A stretch of DNA of 64,000 nt from Protea cynaroides (GCA_028583415.1 CM053266.1:83334149-83398148); one strand, 5' to 3'; shown: positions 1 through 10,847, numbered from the stretch's first letter. Numbers and translations are program-made. Notes: a model not told the origin generated them from the letters alone.

Positions 1-843
1 TGGTCGACCGGTCCCCACAGACTAGTCTTCGGGAGGTTTCGGTCGCAGTACCGGTCGCATATGGTGCGACCGGTATAGTCGACCGGTATGTCTCTGGAAG
101 ACCATACATCTAATTCTCACCTTCCGTCGGTCACCCCCTATTGATCCTAGGGTTTCTCCTACACATTCTAGGTTTGGGCACTGAGTTAGAGTTGTTTCCA
201 ACTCCATTTAAGTCCTAGTTTCGATGATCTTCAATCTAAAACTTGAATTTAGGGTTTACCGACTAGATTTAGGGTTTGACGGCAAAAATAGAGTTTAGAT
301 CAATACCTCGCTTTGCATGGTATTGATCCAAACATGACTAACCATTTTAGAATGATTAAGGTAGAGGAAGGTTTAAGCACTTACCGTTGGTTCGTGGTAA
401 TATGTTCTTCGTCCAACAGCAATGGCGACTTTTCCTTCTCTTTCCTAGCTTCTTCTCCTTCTTTAGCCTCTTTTTCCTCTCTAAGGTTTGTGAGGATCAA
501 TGAAAGGGATTATAAGAGGTTTAGAGGTCCTTATATAGGCTAGGATTATGTTTAGGAAGCCTCCTAACATTAGGAAAGTCCTTCGGTTTAAAATTTGGAA
601 TGTGGGATACGTAGAGATCCGTTTCTGGATCCATGCTGCGTAGGCCATACTGGTTGACCATCGACCGATACCAAAACCGGTACCATCGACCGGTATCTAA
701 CTTTTCATACCTGAAATGGTCCGATTGGTCGAATTTCATACCTGGTTGTCATTCGCTTGTCCAGTCTGGTCCGGTGATGATTGAAAGACCTGTTACGACA
801 TGAAACAAGGTTTAGATCGGGTTCATGGAATGCGGGTCTTACA
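1..843 (-). repeat. 3' LTR of element X (partial)
   Basis: This is the part of an LTR that ends, on the plus strand, in GGGTCTTACA at 843, directly followed by a C-rich polypurine-tract complement. A minus-strand TATA box (TATATAA) lies at 531-537. Clusters of ACCGGT/GGTCGA motifs lie at 1-93 and 654-696, on either side of the TATA box. It aligns by eye with 18530-19385 but with many differences, so X is older than A or C. Confidence 0.85.
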
Positions 844-869
844 ACTCCCCCACCCTTAAAATAAATTTT
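844..869 (-). other. Polypurine tract of element X
   Basis: On the minus strand this reads AAGGGTGGGGGAGT immediately before the LTR start TGTAAGACC. It is the plus-strand primer site for reverse transcription. There is a single copy here, unlike element A, which has two. Confidence 0.8.
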
Positions 870-873
870 GGCC

Positions 874-1445
874 TCAAAATTTGAACGTACCTTGGTCGTC
901 GAAAAGGTTAGGGTATTTCGTTCTCATTGCGTTCTCTTCCTCCCAAGTAATTTCTTCCACATCTTGGCTTTTCCAATGCACCTTCACATAGTGGATATCC
1001 TTGCTTCGGAGATGTTGTCCTTTTCGGCTTGTGAGCATCACAGGTACAACTTCAAACGTCAAGTCCTCTGTCAAGTTTGGTGGCTCTGCTGTCAAGATGT
1101 GCGATGGATCCCCGACGTACTTCTTCAATAAAGAAACATGGAACATATCATGAACGCTTGAAATGGATGGTAGTAGAGCCAGTTGATATGCCACATTACC
1201 ATGTCTGGTCAAAATCTCGTATGGTCCCATATACCTAGGGCATAGCTTCCCCTTCATACCCAACCGTTTCAAACCTCGCACAGGTGATATATTCAAGAAT
1301 ACTTTATCACCCACTATAAACTCCAGAACTCGACGTTGGTTATCTGCATAGTGCTTTTATCAAACTTGAGCTATCTTTACTCTTTCTTTAATTTGATCGA
1401 TCACTCGACAAGTTTCTTCGACGAACTCTCGTCCTACAATCCTTT
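874..1445 (-). pseudogene. Integrase C-terminal part and chromodomain-like tail of X (pol 3' fragment)
   Basis: The minus-strand frame from about 1314 to 874 has the GDKVFL, PRYMGPYEIL and FHVSLLKKYV motifs of a chromovirus integrase C-terminus. It is followed by a tail with VKVHWKSQDVEEITWEEE, the chromodomain-like signature of Tekay/Del elements. The part from 1315 to 1445 continues upstream towards the integrase core but has a stop, and it ends abruptly where element A starts at 1446. The missing core is found at 13502 onwards. The tail would normally guide integration to particular chromatin; here it is a fossil. Confidence 0.9.
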
Positions 1446-3776
1446 TGTCACACCCCAATTCTGATCCAACCAGAATGGTGTGAGTGAACCATCATTGAAC
1501 CAACGGTTCACACCAGGATCTCGAATAGGCCGTGTCCACCCATACAAACCATCACACATAACCACAATCAGAATATAATAGTACAGTGGAAGTCTTTAAA
1601 ATAGAATGAACTGAGTATCTATTGATAAATTAAATAAGTATCCAATTATTCAAATCCAAACATAAAATAAATATCTTTTATATCTCTTTAATACCAAACG
1701 AAAATAACTGAAACGAATAAACAAAATCCGATTATAGGTACACACAGAAAGGGCACTCGCATGAAGCGTCATGTTTATCCTCTCCTGCCTGTATGTCCAA
1801 TGCAGCTACACCACCATACGTCGGAGCGTTCACGTAGTCATCTACAGTGTAACCTGCATCAACATCTAAAAACATGTATATATACAAAGGGTGAGCTCAC
1901 AACTTAGCTTAGTAAGACAATCAGACAGTTTCACAATATTATACATGAGTAACAATCATTTTATGCTGTGGTCTGGTTTTAAGTTTGCAATGTGCTATAG
2001 AAGGGTTTGGTGGCCCCCGCACCTCTATACACGAGTGTGTGGTACCTCATGGATCACACCCCCATTGGTCCACATGCACCCATCATGGAATAGAGATAGA
2101 GCTAAGATACCCCCGTACCTCCCCTGATGCTCTACCCATACCAGTACCTAAGCCCCTACTGGCCAGGGCTCACAAATTGGGCTCGCAACTAACCAATCCT
2201 ATATGTCATCAATGTATGCTCTATCCCAGCACAGCCGTCTACGGCATAGAGATAGAGCTAAGGCATTCCCACACCTCCCCTGATGCCCTATCCGCAACTA
2301 ACCCACTAGGATAGAAACAATACGCAGGTAGACCCTATCCCAACATAACTCCCTACGGCATAGAGATAGAGCTAAAGCATCGTGGACAAGCTTGCATCGA
2401 CCTCGGAGACCACAATGCCACATAACCATGGCCAGGCCAGAATCAACATCGGAGACCACCGTACCACGACCTTCCCCTGATGCCCCACCCGTACCAAGCA
2501 TGTTAAGACAGAATACTACAAAAGGTGCTAGTGTGAGGAGCGATCCCAGGCCCATGCCCCACTCCACACACTAACGAAAACAATCACATGCTTAACAATC
2601 ACATCCTAACAATGCATGAACAGTAATAATAACTGAAATTAAAAGATGGCATGTGAATATGCACAAACATCACATCAGATCTAATCAGGTGGTTAACAAC
2701 GATTTACTGTCCATTAATTATTAGGTTTAGGTCAGATTCCCTTACCTGACGCTCGTTTGTTAGCTTGCTCCACGACGCAAGATCCAAATGGGAAATCACA
2801 AAGTCCTACAATATTATTAGAGTTTCATTAGAATATTTCTTAGGGTTTCATGTTGGTCGAAAACCAACAAAGTTACAAAATACCCTCACAGAGCTGACCG
2901 GTGGCATGTACCGGTCACAGCTCTGTGGGGAAGACTGGCGACAGGTATGGTCGGCCGGTCCCCACAGACCAGCCCCCCGAAGGATACCGGTGGCAACATA
3001 CTGGCCGCACTGTGTGCAACCAGTATAGTCGACCGGTATGTCTCCGGAAGACCATACATGGGTTTTTTGACTACCGTCGATCATCCTCCATGGGTTTCCA
3101 GGGTTTCTCCTATCTATTCTAAGTCTAAACCTTGAGTTAGGGTTATCCCCAACTCATTCAAGTTTTGTTTCGATGAATATCATCTCGGAACTCGAATCTA
3201 AGGTTTGACGGCAACTTAGGGTTTATTGGCCAATTTAGGGTTTTAGATCAATACCTACTTGCATGGTATTGATCCACCCACACAATTATCCTAAAGTCAT
3301 ACAGTAAGAAGAATGATTAAAACACTTACCGTTGACTGGCGTAACGTGAGCGTCGTCGAACGGTAATGGCGGCACCTTCTTCTTCTTCCTAGCTCCTTTT
3401 CCTTTCCAACCTCCTTCTCTTCTCTAAGGTTTATGAGAGATAATGGAAAGGATTTGAGGAGGTTTAAGGGTGTATTTATAGGCTAACATTAGGGTTTAGT
3501 AACCCTATTAAGATTAGGAAGGTTCAGGCATTAGGGTTTAGGAAAATGGGACCCACAGAGATCAAATTTCAGATCTCCGCACTCAGCTGTGCAGAGCTGA
3601 CCGGTCTACCGGTACCATCGACCGGTCAACATAAAATCATGTTGATTTGATCGTCTTTGGTCCGATTTCGTACCTGTTTGTCATCCGCTCGTCCCGTTTG
3701 GCCCGGTGATGATCGGAAGACCTGCTACGACACAAAACCAAGGTTTAGACCGGGTTTACGGAGTGCGGATCTTACA
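1446..3776 (-). repeat. 3' LTR of element A
   Basis: It starts TGTCACACCCC and ends GGATCTTACA on the plus strand, 2331 bp. A minus-strand TATA box (TATAAATA) is at 3473-3480. Motif clusters rich in ACCGGT lie at about 2896-3044 and 3596-3630, downstream and upstream of the TATA box in transcription sense. The short open frames inside it recur in every related LTR because the DNA is homologous; they show no sign of coding. Confidence 0.93.
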
Positions 3777-3856
3777 ACTCCCCCACCCTTAAAAGAAATT
3801 TCATCCCAAAATTTCCATGTAGGTTTCACAACTCCCCCACCCTTAAAAGAAATTTT
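3777..3856 (-). other. Duplicated polypurine tract of element A
   Basis: Two nearly identical tracts (ACTCCCCCACCCTTAAAAGA on the plus strand) start at 3777 and 3831, 54 bp apart. Each is preceded on its left by a CACA or TACA end that could serve as an LTR terminus. The 5' LTR of this element lacks the intervening 54 bp, whereas the solo LTR ending at 44260 includes the equivalent 54 bp before its target duplication. Confidence 0.85.
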
Positions 3857-6800
3857 GGCCCCGAAATTTGAACGTACCATGATCGTTGAAAAGGTTAGGG
3901 TACTCCTTCCTCATCGCGCTCTCCTCTTCCCAAGTAATTTCTTCGACATTTTGGCTTCTCCAATGCACCTTCACATAATGGATATCCTTGGTTCGAAGTT
4001 GTTGTACCTTTCGGCTTGAGAGCATCATAGGCACCACTTCGAATGTTAAGTTTTCAGTCAAATCTGGGGGTCTGCGGTCAAGATGTGCGATGGATCTCTG
4101 ACATACTTCTTCAGTAATGATACATGGAACACATTATGCACGCTTGACATAGATGGTGGTAGAGCCAACTGATATGCTACATTACCACGTCGGGTCAATA
4201 TCTCATATGGTCCCACATACCTGGGGCATAGCTTCCCCTTCTTACCAAATCGTTTCAGACTTCGCACTGGTGATACCTTCAAGAATACTTTGTCACCCAC
4301 TGCAAACTCCAGATCTCGACGTCGATTATCCGCATAGTGCTTCTGTCGAACATGAGCTATCTTTACTCTCTCTTTGATCTGATCAATCACTCAGCAAGTT
4401 TCTTCAACAAACTCCGGACCTACAATTCTTCTTTCCCCCACCTCGTTCCATAATAGAGGTGTACGACACTTCTTCCCATAGAGTGCTTCATATGGGGCCA
4501 TCTGAATTGTAGCCTGATAACTGTTGTTATAAGCAAACTCGATAAGTGATAGCTTCTCATCCCAAGCTCCCTTGAAATCTATTGCACAAACTCGGAGCAT
4601 ATCTTCTAAAATTTGAATAGTTCGCTCTGATTGTCCGTCCGTCTAAGGGTGAAAAGCTGTACTGAACTTCAACTTTGTTCCCATAGCTTTCTGTAATCCT
4701 TCCCAGAACTTTGATGTAAAACGGGGATCTCTGTCAGATACTATACTCTCTGGAACGCCACGAAGTCTGACTATATTATCAATATATAACTTGGCAGTTT
4801 CTCCATGGTATACTGAGGTCTGACCGTAATAAATCGAGCTATCTTGGTGAGTCGGTCGACTATAACACAAACTGCATCCACTGACCTTGGTGTCAAGGGT
4901 AGGCCAGTGACGAAATCCATGGTAATGCAATCCCACTTCCATGCAGGTTTCGATAATGGCTGTAGTAAACCTGCAGGTCTCTACCTTTCTGCTTTAACTT
5001 GTTGACAATTCAAACATTGGAACACGAAACGAGCTATATCTACTTTCATACCCCTCCACCAATATAGTCTTCTTAAATAATGGTACATTTTGGTACTTCC
5101 TGGATGTACCGAATATGGAGAGTAATGAGCTTTAGTCATAACTCGATCTCTGATATTGCAGTCTTCACTCTCAGCTTTACATAATCGTCCACGATACCTG
5201 AGTACCTTGTCTGAATCCAAAGTAAAGTCAGGATTGCTCGTACCCTTCTCTAAGTCTTCTTGCACTGTCTTGAGATGTGGATCCTGAAGGATTGCTACCT
5301 TGACTTCATCAACTAGATCCGGTGAGATCTTCAAAGCGGCAAACATCATGGTGAACTTATGAATTAAGCCTTGCTCGACTGGATCTTCTGCAGTCTCTAT
5401 TATATACTCTTCATTGCCTTCAATTGAACTTGAGGCTACGGCACATAATGCAGCATTTGTACTTGGTCCTGCCTCAGGTTTCGATGCCCACTTTCTGCTT
5501 AAGGCGTCAGCCACAACATTTGCTTTACCCGGATGGTACTGGATGTCGCAATCATAATCTTTTAATAACTCCAGCCATCTCCTCTGTCTCATATTCAGAT
5601 CCTTCTGAGTGAAAAGATAAGTTAAGCTCTTGTGATCTGACTTAATCTGAATCTTTTCACCATAGAGGTAGTGTCTCCAAGTTTTGATTGCATGTATAAC
5701 CGCTGCTAACTCCAAATCATGCGTAGGATAGTTCTTTTCAAGCTCTTTTAACTATATTGACGTGTAAGCAATCACCTGTTCTCCTTGCATCAATACACAC
5801 CCAATACCCAACCCTGAAGCATCCGTATATAAAGTAAACGGTACGCTTGGTTCTGGGATGGTCAAGATAGGTGCAGAGACTAGGCTTGACTTCAACGTCT
5901 GAAAGCACTTCTCACACTCATCTGTCCATATGAATTTCTCTCCCTTCTTGGTCAATCTGGTGAGTGGAACAGCGATCCTGGAGTAATCTTCCATGAATCT
6001 TCTATAATAACCAGCCAACCCAAGGAAACTACGAATCTCTGCAATAGATTTTGGTGCTTCCCATCCTACTATAGCAGCTATCTTACTTGGATCAACCTTG
6101 ATACCGTCTTCAGATACAACATGGCCCAAGAAAGCCACTTCCTTCTGCCAAAACTCGCACTTCTTGAACTTAGCATAAAGCTTCTCCTGCCTCAGCCGTT
6201 GTAGGGCTGCCCTCAAATGTGCTGTATGAGTCTCCATGTCCTTAGAGTAGATCAATATGTCATCGATGAATACGATGACCGAAGTGTCCAACATATCATG
6301 AAACACTCGGTTCATCAGTTCCATGAACAACGCTGGAGCATTGGTCAACCCGAAAGACATAACTAGGAACTCATAATGCCCATACCTCGTCCTGAAAGTA
6401 GTATTCGGAATATCTCCGGCCTTGATCTTCAGTTGGTAATACCCCGATCAGAGATCGATCTTTGAGAAAACCTTTGCACCCTATAGTTGATCGAACAGAT
6501 CATAGATTCTAGGCAAAGGATATCGATTCTTGATAATCAACTTGTTCAGCTCACGGTAGTCGATACACAGCCTTACACTTCCGTCTTTCTTCTTGACAAA
6601 TATTACAGGTGCTCCCCAAGGCGATATGCTAGGTCGTATGAAACCCTTTTCTAACAATTCTTGTAATTGGGTCTTCAACTCCTTTAACTCGGTAAGGGCC
6701 ATCCTGTATGGTGCTTTAGACACCAGCGCCGAACCTGGCATAAGGTCTATTACAAACTCTGTAGCCCTGTCCGACGGTAGACCTGGAAGCTCCTCTGGAA

Positions 6801-7316
6801 ATACATCTGGGAACTCTCGAACCACATCTATATCTTCCATCTTGTGTGACTCCACCGTGATGTCAACTATAGATACTAGATACCCCACTCCCCCTTTCTC
6901 TAAGCATTGCTTGGCATTTAGGGCGGAGAGGATCAGCATCCGCTTCCTAGATAGCCTGATCCCAGTGAAGCTGTACTCCCTTTCCTTTTTGTTAGTAAGC
7001 ACAAGCTTCTTTTCACCACATAATAGGATAGCTGAATGATGGCCTAGCCAATCCATTCCCAAGATGACATCAAAGTCTGCCATCTCGAGTAGCACCAAAC
7101 TCACTTCTAAGTCTCGGCCCTCAATACATACAGTACATGGTCCATAATATTCAATCAAAGCCACTTCGACTCCCAGTGGAGAGTGAACTATCAAGGTTGG
7201 GTTCAAGTGCTTGATTGGTAACTCCATTCGCATCCCAAAGGAATTAAAAACAAAGGAGTGCGTGGCCCTAGAGTCAAATAGTACTCTGGCAGGTATACCA
7301 GCTACATTTACAATTC
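3843..7316 (-). pseudogene. Pol of element A: protease, reverse transcriptase, RNase H, integrase, chromodomain-like tail
   Basis: The domains run down the minus strand. The protease, at about 7316-7030, carries DSRATHSF where the active site is normally DSGATHSF, followed by DVILGMDWL. The RT palm has VFIDDILIYS at about 6245-6280, with the catalytic DD kept. RNase H follows at about 5830-5480. The integrase zinc-finger region ends at QCLNCQQVK near 4990. The integrase core has MDF at about 4920, SDRDP at about 4730 and SERTIQ at about 4620, and the tail has VEEITWEEE at about 3960. Stops at 6481, 6448, 5752, 4981, 4643 and 4391 (left base of each codon) each arise by one C-to-T change from a Gln or Arg codon of the family consensus, and there is a frameshift near 4060. 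The terminal stop lies just before the polypurine tract. It has the normal pol length for the lineage but is inactive. Confidence 0.93.
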
Positions 7317-7402
7317 CTAGAATTTTTTCATTATCCCTTAGTTCTACATGCGCATACACACAATGAAAATGATAAGCCAAATAGTAAGGGATAGAGTCAT
7401 AC
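7317..7402 (-). other. Probable intron at the gag-protease boundary of A (86 bp)
   Basis: On the minus strand GTATGAC follows the gag codons for PDVVTG and TTCTAG precedes GAATTGTAAATG. Removing 86 bp joins gag ASPDVVTG directly to protease IVNVAGIPARVLFD in one frame, the usual junction in this lineage. The intervening DNA is AT-rich, holds a CTAAG branch-point-like site after CATGTAGAA, and contains an in-frame TAG (7344-7346) that ends Gag if the RNA is not spliced. Element C has the equivalent structure with the same donor and the same TAG. No transcript evidence is available here. Confidence 0.65.
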
Positions 7403-8679
7403 CAGTGACCACATCAGGTGATGCGGCTGCCTCTTCAGTGGTGACCGCATAAACTTTTCCTTGCTGGGGAGGTTTCTTCCTAGGTAGAGTGCAGGTCCTT
7501 GCAATATGACCCACCTGTTGACAATTGAAACATTTGATATTCGGGTTGAATCCGGCATTCTGTGGCACAAGTGGTGCCGTATTGTTTCTAGCAGGTGCTG
7601 TAGTGGTCATAGCCCTGTATGGGCGGAAGGGTCTGTTGTTACCGCCACCCGAACTCTCAATAGCGGGTCTCTTTACTCCCCTGTTCTGAAAGAAGAAGTT
7701 GTCCCTCTGACTGGCTCTATTACCCTCGCAACCTGCACAGCCTCATTATAGATTTTCTTGTCCAGACCCAATATGTGCTCTCTGATGCTTCCACGAAGTC
7801 CCATGGTGAACCTACGTGTCTTGGTCTCTTCCTCTTGCATACTTACCGGTGCAAAGAAAAATAACTCTTCGTACCTCTGCTGGTAAGCATCCACAGTCGA
7901 TTGAGACTGTTGCAAATTAAGGAACTCCTTCTCCATCTGATCTCTGAAGCTCTTTGGAAAATACTTATCGAAGAAGGCAACCTTGAACACTTCCCAATCC
8001 ACCTGAGTATGCTTCGTCTCTAGACATGCCCGTGTAGAATTCCACCAAGCATTTGCATCTTCTTTCAGCATATGAGTGGCAAATAAGACCTTTTCCTCCT
8101 CTGTACAGGTCATCAGTCAAAAGTTTTTCTCCATCTCTGCAACCCACTATGCTGGCCACAATGGTTTCCCTGTCTTACCGGTGAATGATGAAGGCTTCAA
8201 CTTCAGGAATCTATCCACCGCTCTGCTCAGATCATGCTGTCCCTGAGTGTTCATTCCGTACCATGGTGGTGGGTACGGATAGGCTACCGGATACAAGGCG
8301 ACGAAAACTGGTGCGGTGGTGGTACATTCTGTGCTTGGCCCATCGGCCTTGGGCTACCCTGCATCGGCTGTGAAGTATTTTTCTCTCCAGACTCAGGCGT
8401 ACCTCCAGTGGGAACAGAACCCGGTGGCCTGAACATCTTTAGTATCTCGCTTAGGAATTCTTTCTGCTGAGCTTGCATCTGATAGACCAGGTTTGTAACA
8501 ATGGTCTCCGAATTCCTGTGAGGTGGCCCAGGCAAATTTGTTGTTACTTCTGGAACCTGTTCCTCCTCAACTTTCGGGCTTGGCTCTCTAACATGGCCTT
8601 GTTCAACCTGTTCTTCTTCCAAGAGGCGCATCCTAGCCTGGTGACGCTTCTGACCCCTACGATCGTTTCCGCCCACCAT
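7403..8679 (-). pseudogene. Gag of element A
   Basis: The likely start is the ATG at 8679 (MVGGNDRRGQKR); a second upstream ATG lies in another frame. The N-terminal third is polar with Pro-rich stretches. A frameshift near 8284 precedes the retrotransposon gag domain, with LWPA, EEEKVLFATHML, AWWNSTRACLETK and FDKYFP (about 8165-7950). A CCHC zinc knuckle (CFNCQQVGHIARTC) follows at about 7535-7490, then ASPDVVTG at the splice donor. Stops at 8147-8149 (from CAG) and 8117-8119 (from CGA) break it. Gag would form the virus-like particle, and the knuckle would bind the genomic RNA. Confidence 0.9.
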
Positions 8680-9607
8680 CTCAGACTATTCTGTTTGAAT
8701 CTGAGAAGAAGACATAACACGTGAGAATGAAGCAATAGTGGTGTTAGTCTTGAACAATATAAGGCGAAACAGTCGCAAAAAGGAATAATTAAATCTACAA
8801 AATTTTAAAAAAATTTCAGAGATTTTTCTGACTTTTCTGGTGTTGACCGATCGCAACATACCGGTCGACACTCTGTAGATAGAGCTGCGACCGGTATAGT
8901 CAACCGGTCAGAATTTTAATTCTGACCGAGACATAGCGGTCGCATGTCTGTAGAGATACCGGTTGACCAGTATAGGCAAAACCGTCAACCGGTATGCCCA
9001 GAATTGCTTTTAAAATCGTGAAAAGTAAGAATTTTTCTCACTTTTCTTTCTCTTTTCTCTCCGGTGGCGATTCCTCTCTGCCATTCCGAGCTTCTACAGT
9101 CTGACCGGTCACTCTAGAAGTGGTTTTCTTGCAATTCGGACTTGGCATATCGTCTCCAGGTAGGTCTCTTCCTTCTCTTTCAAGTTTTTAGATATTTTTC
9201 ATATCGTCTATATGTAGAATTTTAGGTTTTTCATCGATTGAGAGATTCTAACCGTAGGAACTCTTTTCCTTCGGCTTAGAAAGGGTTTAGGGACCCCTAA
9301 GAGCAAAAGCCCTCAACCTATTTGGACTTCTACCGAAAGGTTTGATAAAAAAATCGAATTTTTCACTTTTTGACCTAGGTTTTCTTAAAATTTTTAAATT
9401 TTTCTTAATTTTCTCAAATTCTTGAAATTTCTTATGGTATTTGTCTGTGATTGACTTGTGGAAGAGTGTGGGGGTTACGTAAGTCCTCCTCCCCATGTTT
9501 GTGGGTGAGTTTGAGGCTATTTTTTTTAATTTACTGTCGTTATGCTGCCGAAATTTCAAAAATTTTCTAACATTTTATTCTTGTTCCCCTTTGTTTTGCA
9601 GTTAAAA
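8680..9607. promoter_or_regulatory. Divergent spacer between gag and the antisense gene of A, with GGTCG/ACCGGT motif cluster
   Basis: This is the only space from which both gag (leftwards) and the antisense gene (rightwards) could be led. From 8842 to 9000 it is packed with variants of ACCGGTCGAC and CCGGTATAGTC, with one more copy at about 9103. The same family of motifs occupies two clusters in this element's own LTRs. The right half (9160-9601) is T-rich and contains two good splice donors and an acceptor for the antisense transcript. No clear TATA box was identified for either gene. Confidence 0.5.
9479..9601 (+). other. Probable 5' UTR intron of the antisense gene of A
   Basis: A perfect donor, ACGTAAGT at 9477-9484, and an acceptor, TTTGTTTTGCAG, ending at 9601 lie just before the ATG at 9608. 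The stretch TACGTAAGTCCTC followed by a CCCA...TGGG mini-hairpin is shared with element C in an otherwise diverged region. An alternative donor, CCAGGTAGGT (intron from 9160), would make the intron 442 bp; the matching alternative in C gives 443 bp. Confidence 0.55.
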
Positions 9608-10847
9608 ATGGCTCCCCGACGTGCTCTTGGGAAACGTCCTCATGGTTCGAGCTCACGTGCTCCCCAGCCACCAGTTCCCTAATTTGACGAGCACTGGTTT
9701 CGTTCTATGGAAGCACAGGCTCGATTCCCGTGGTTTGATAACAAGAGCAGAATCTGGGCACCGGGTTAAACTGGATCAGCTGGAGAGGTTCGATGTGCGA
9801 GCCGCTTTCGACGCGCTTGGGTGGGTACCGGTAATATCCTACACTGATACCACCCGTCCCAATCTGGTTAAGCATTTCTATACTAACCTGGAGTTGCATG
9901 GGGATGTTAACGATCCCAACTAGGGTAGGGACTTGCGCATCACCAGCTATGTCAGGGGTGTACCTATCTCATTCAACACCCACCAGCTGGCCGACCTTCT
10001 AGGGGTTCCTAATGATGGAGACCTAGTGTATTGCCCTCCCAAAGCGAAGGGCTATCTGACTGAGGATCTGCGTCGAGAGATAGCAGATCAGATACTAAAC
10101 CCTGGAGCTCCTATGAAGGCGGCTAGCTTGAGACCTGCACCTCGGGTATATAAACGCATCATTCAGCACAACATCGTGCCCCAGAGCGGCCATTACAGTG
10201 AGTTATCCCAGCTCACTCAGTACATCAGTTACTACGTCTGTACCGGGGAGCGGGTCTCTCTCCCTTGCCTCATCATTAGGACCATGCATCAGTCGACCCT
10301 GGCCGATCAGGCCAGTAACCTTCCCTACGGTCCTCTCATTACCTTCCTGCTACGTCGCCTGGGTGTGAGCATGAGAGGCGAGGTGACAGTTGAGGATACT
10401 ATGACCTCCGACATTGACTGGGAGGCTATTCAGAGGATGCAAATGGTCGATCTTCCCGTTAGCGATGACGAGTTGGAGGCTAGCCCTTGCCCACTCGGGA
10501 GGGTAGCAGCCGCAGCTGCAGCAGCAGCATCAGCCAATGCGGCCTATGCGGCAAAGGCTGGGGGTGATGATGACGATATGGCTGGGGAAGCACCAGTGTC
10601 TGTCCCACAGCCTACACCTGCAGCACCACCGTCTACCTCTACAGCTGGACCATCTCAGCCTTCTTCCGACACCATGATGGGTATGATTATGGAGATCAGG
10701 GACACTCAGCGTGGGATGAGCCGTGACTTGGCGTAGTTGGCTCGCAGTCTTAGAGTCACACAGGATCAGGTATACTGGCTCAGGGTCGCTTACGAGCGAG
10801 ACTATGATATAGCAGACCCTATTCCTCCCAGACCCCCTACCCCATGA
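9608..10847 (+). pseudogene. Antisense accessory gene (aORF) of A, 'putative plant transposon protein' type
   Basis: It is read on the strand opposite to gag-pol, between the primer-binding site and gag. After ATGGCTCCCCGACG the frame has a stop and a frameshift. It then continues RVKLDQLERFDVRAAF, LGWVPVISY, a stop at about 9921, LRITSYVRGVPISF, LADLLGVP, RPAPRVYKRIIQHN, PQSGHY and SQLTQY. An Ala-rich and acidic linker and a short helical tail with MEIRDTQRGMSRDLA end at a TAG (10734-10736). Homologous sequence (AYERDYD...PPRPPTP) continues in frame to a TGA at 10845. I recognise the family label used for plant transposon-associated proteins (I believe Pfam PF20167, Transposase_32), whose biochemical role is not established. 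A homologue sits in the same place in element C. Confidence 0.8.

Noticed and set aside
1985..2314. Open frames of about 109 codons in the A LTRs, repeated at 11713-12042 and in related LTRs
   Set aside because: They recur because the LTRs are homologous. Frames shift and break between families and the translations show no protein-like conservation.
6593..7039. Plus-strand frame of 148 codons opposite A pol
   Set aside because: Shadow of the conserved protease/RT coding strand. The same shadow is interrupted in C (28430-28723).
7317..7402. -1 ribosomal frameshifting as the way A joins gag to pol
   Set aside because: In A the protease frame is open through the overlap, so it is possible there. 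I see no slippery heptamer in the gag frame, and in C the protease frame is closed by three stops in the same segment. Splicing explains both.
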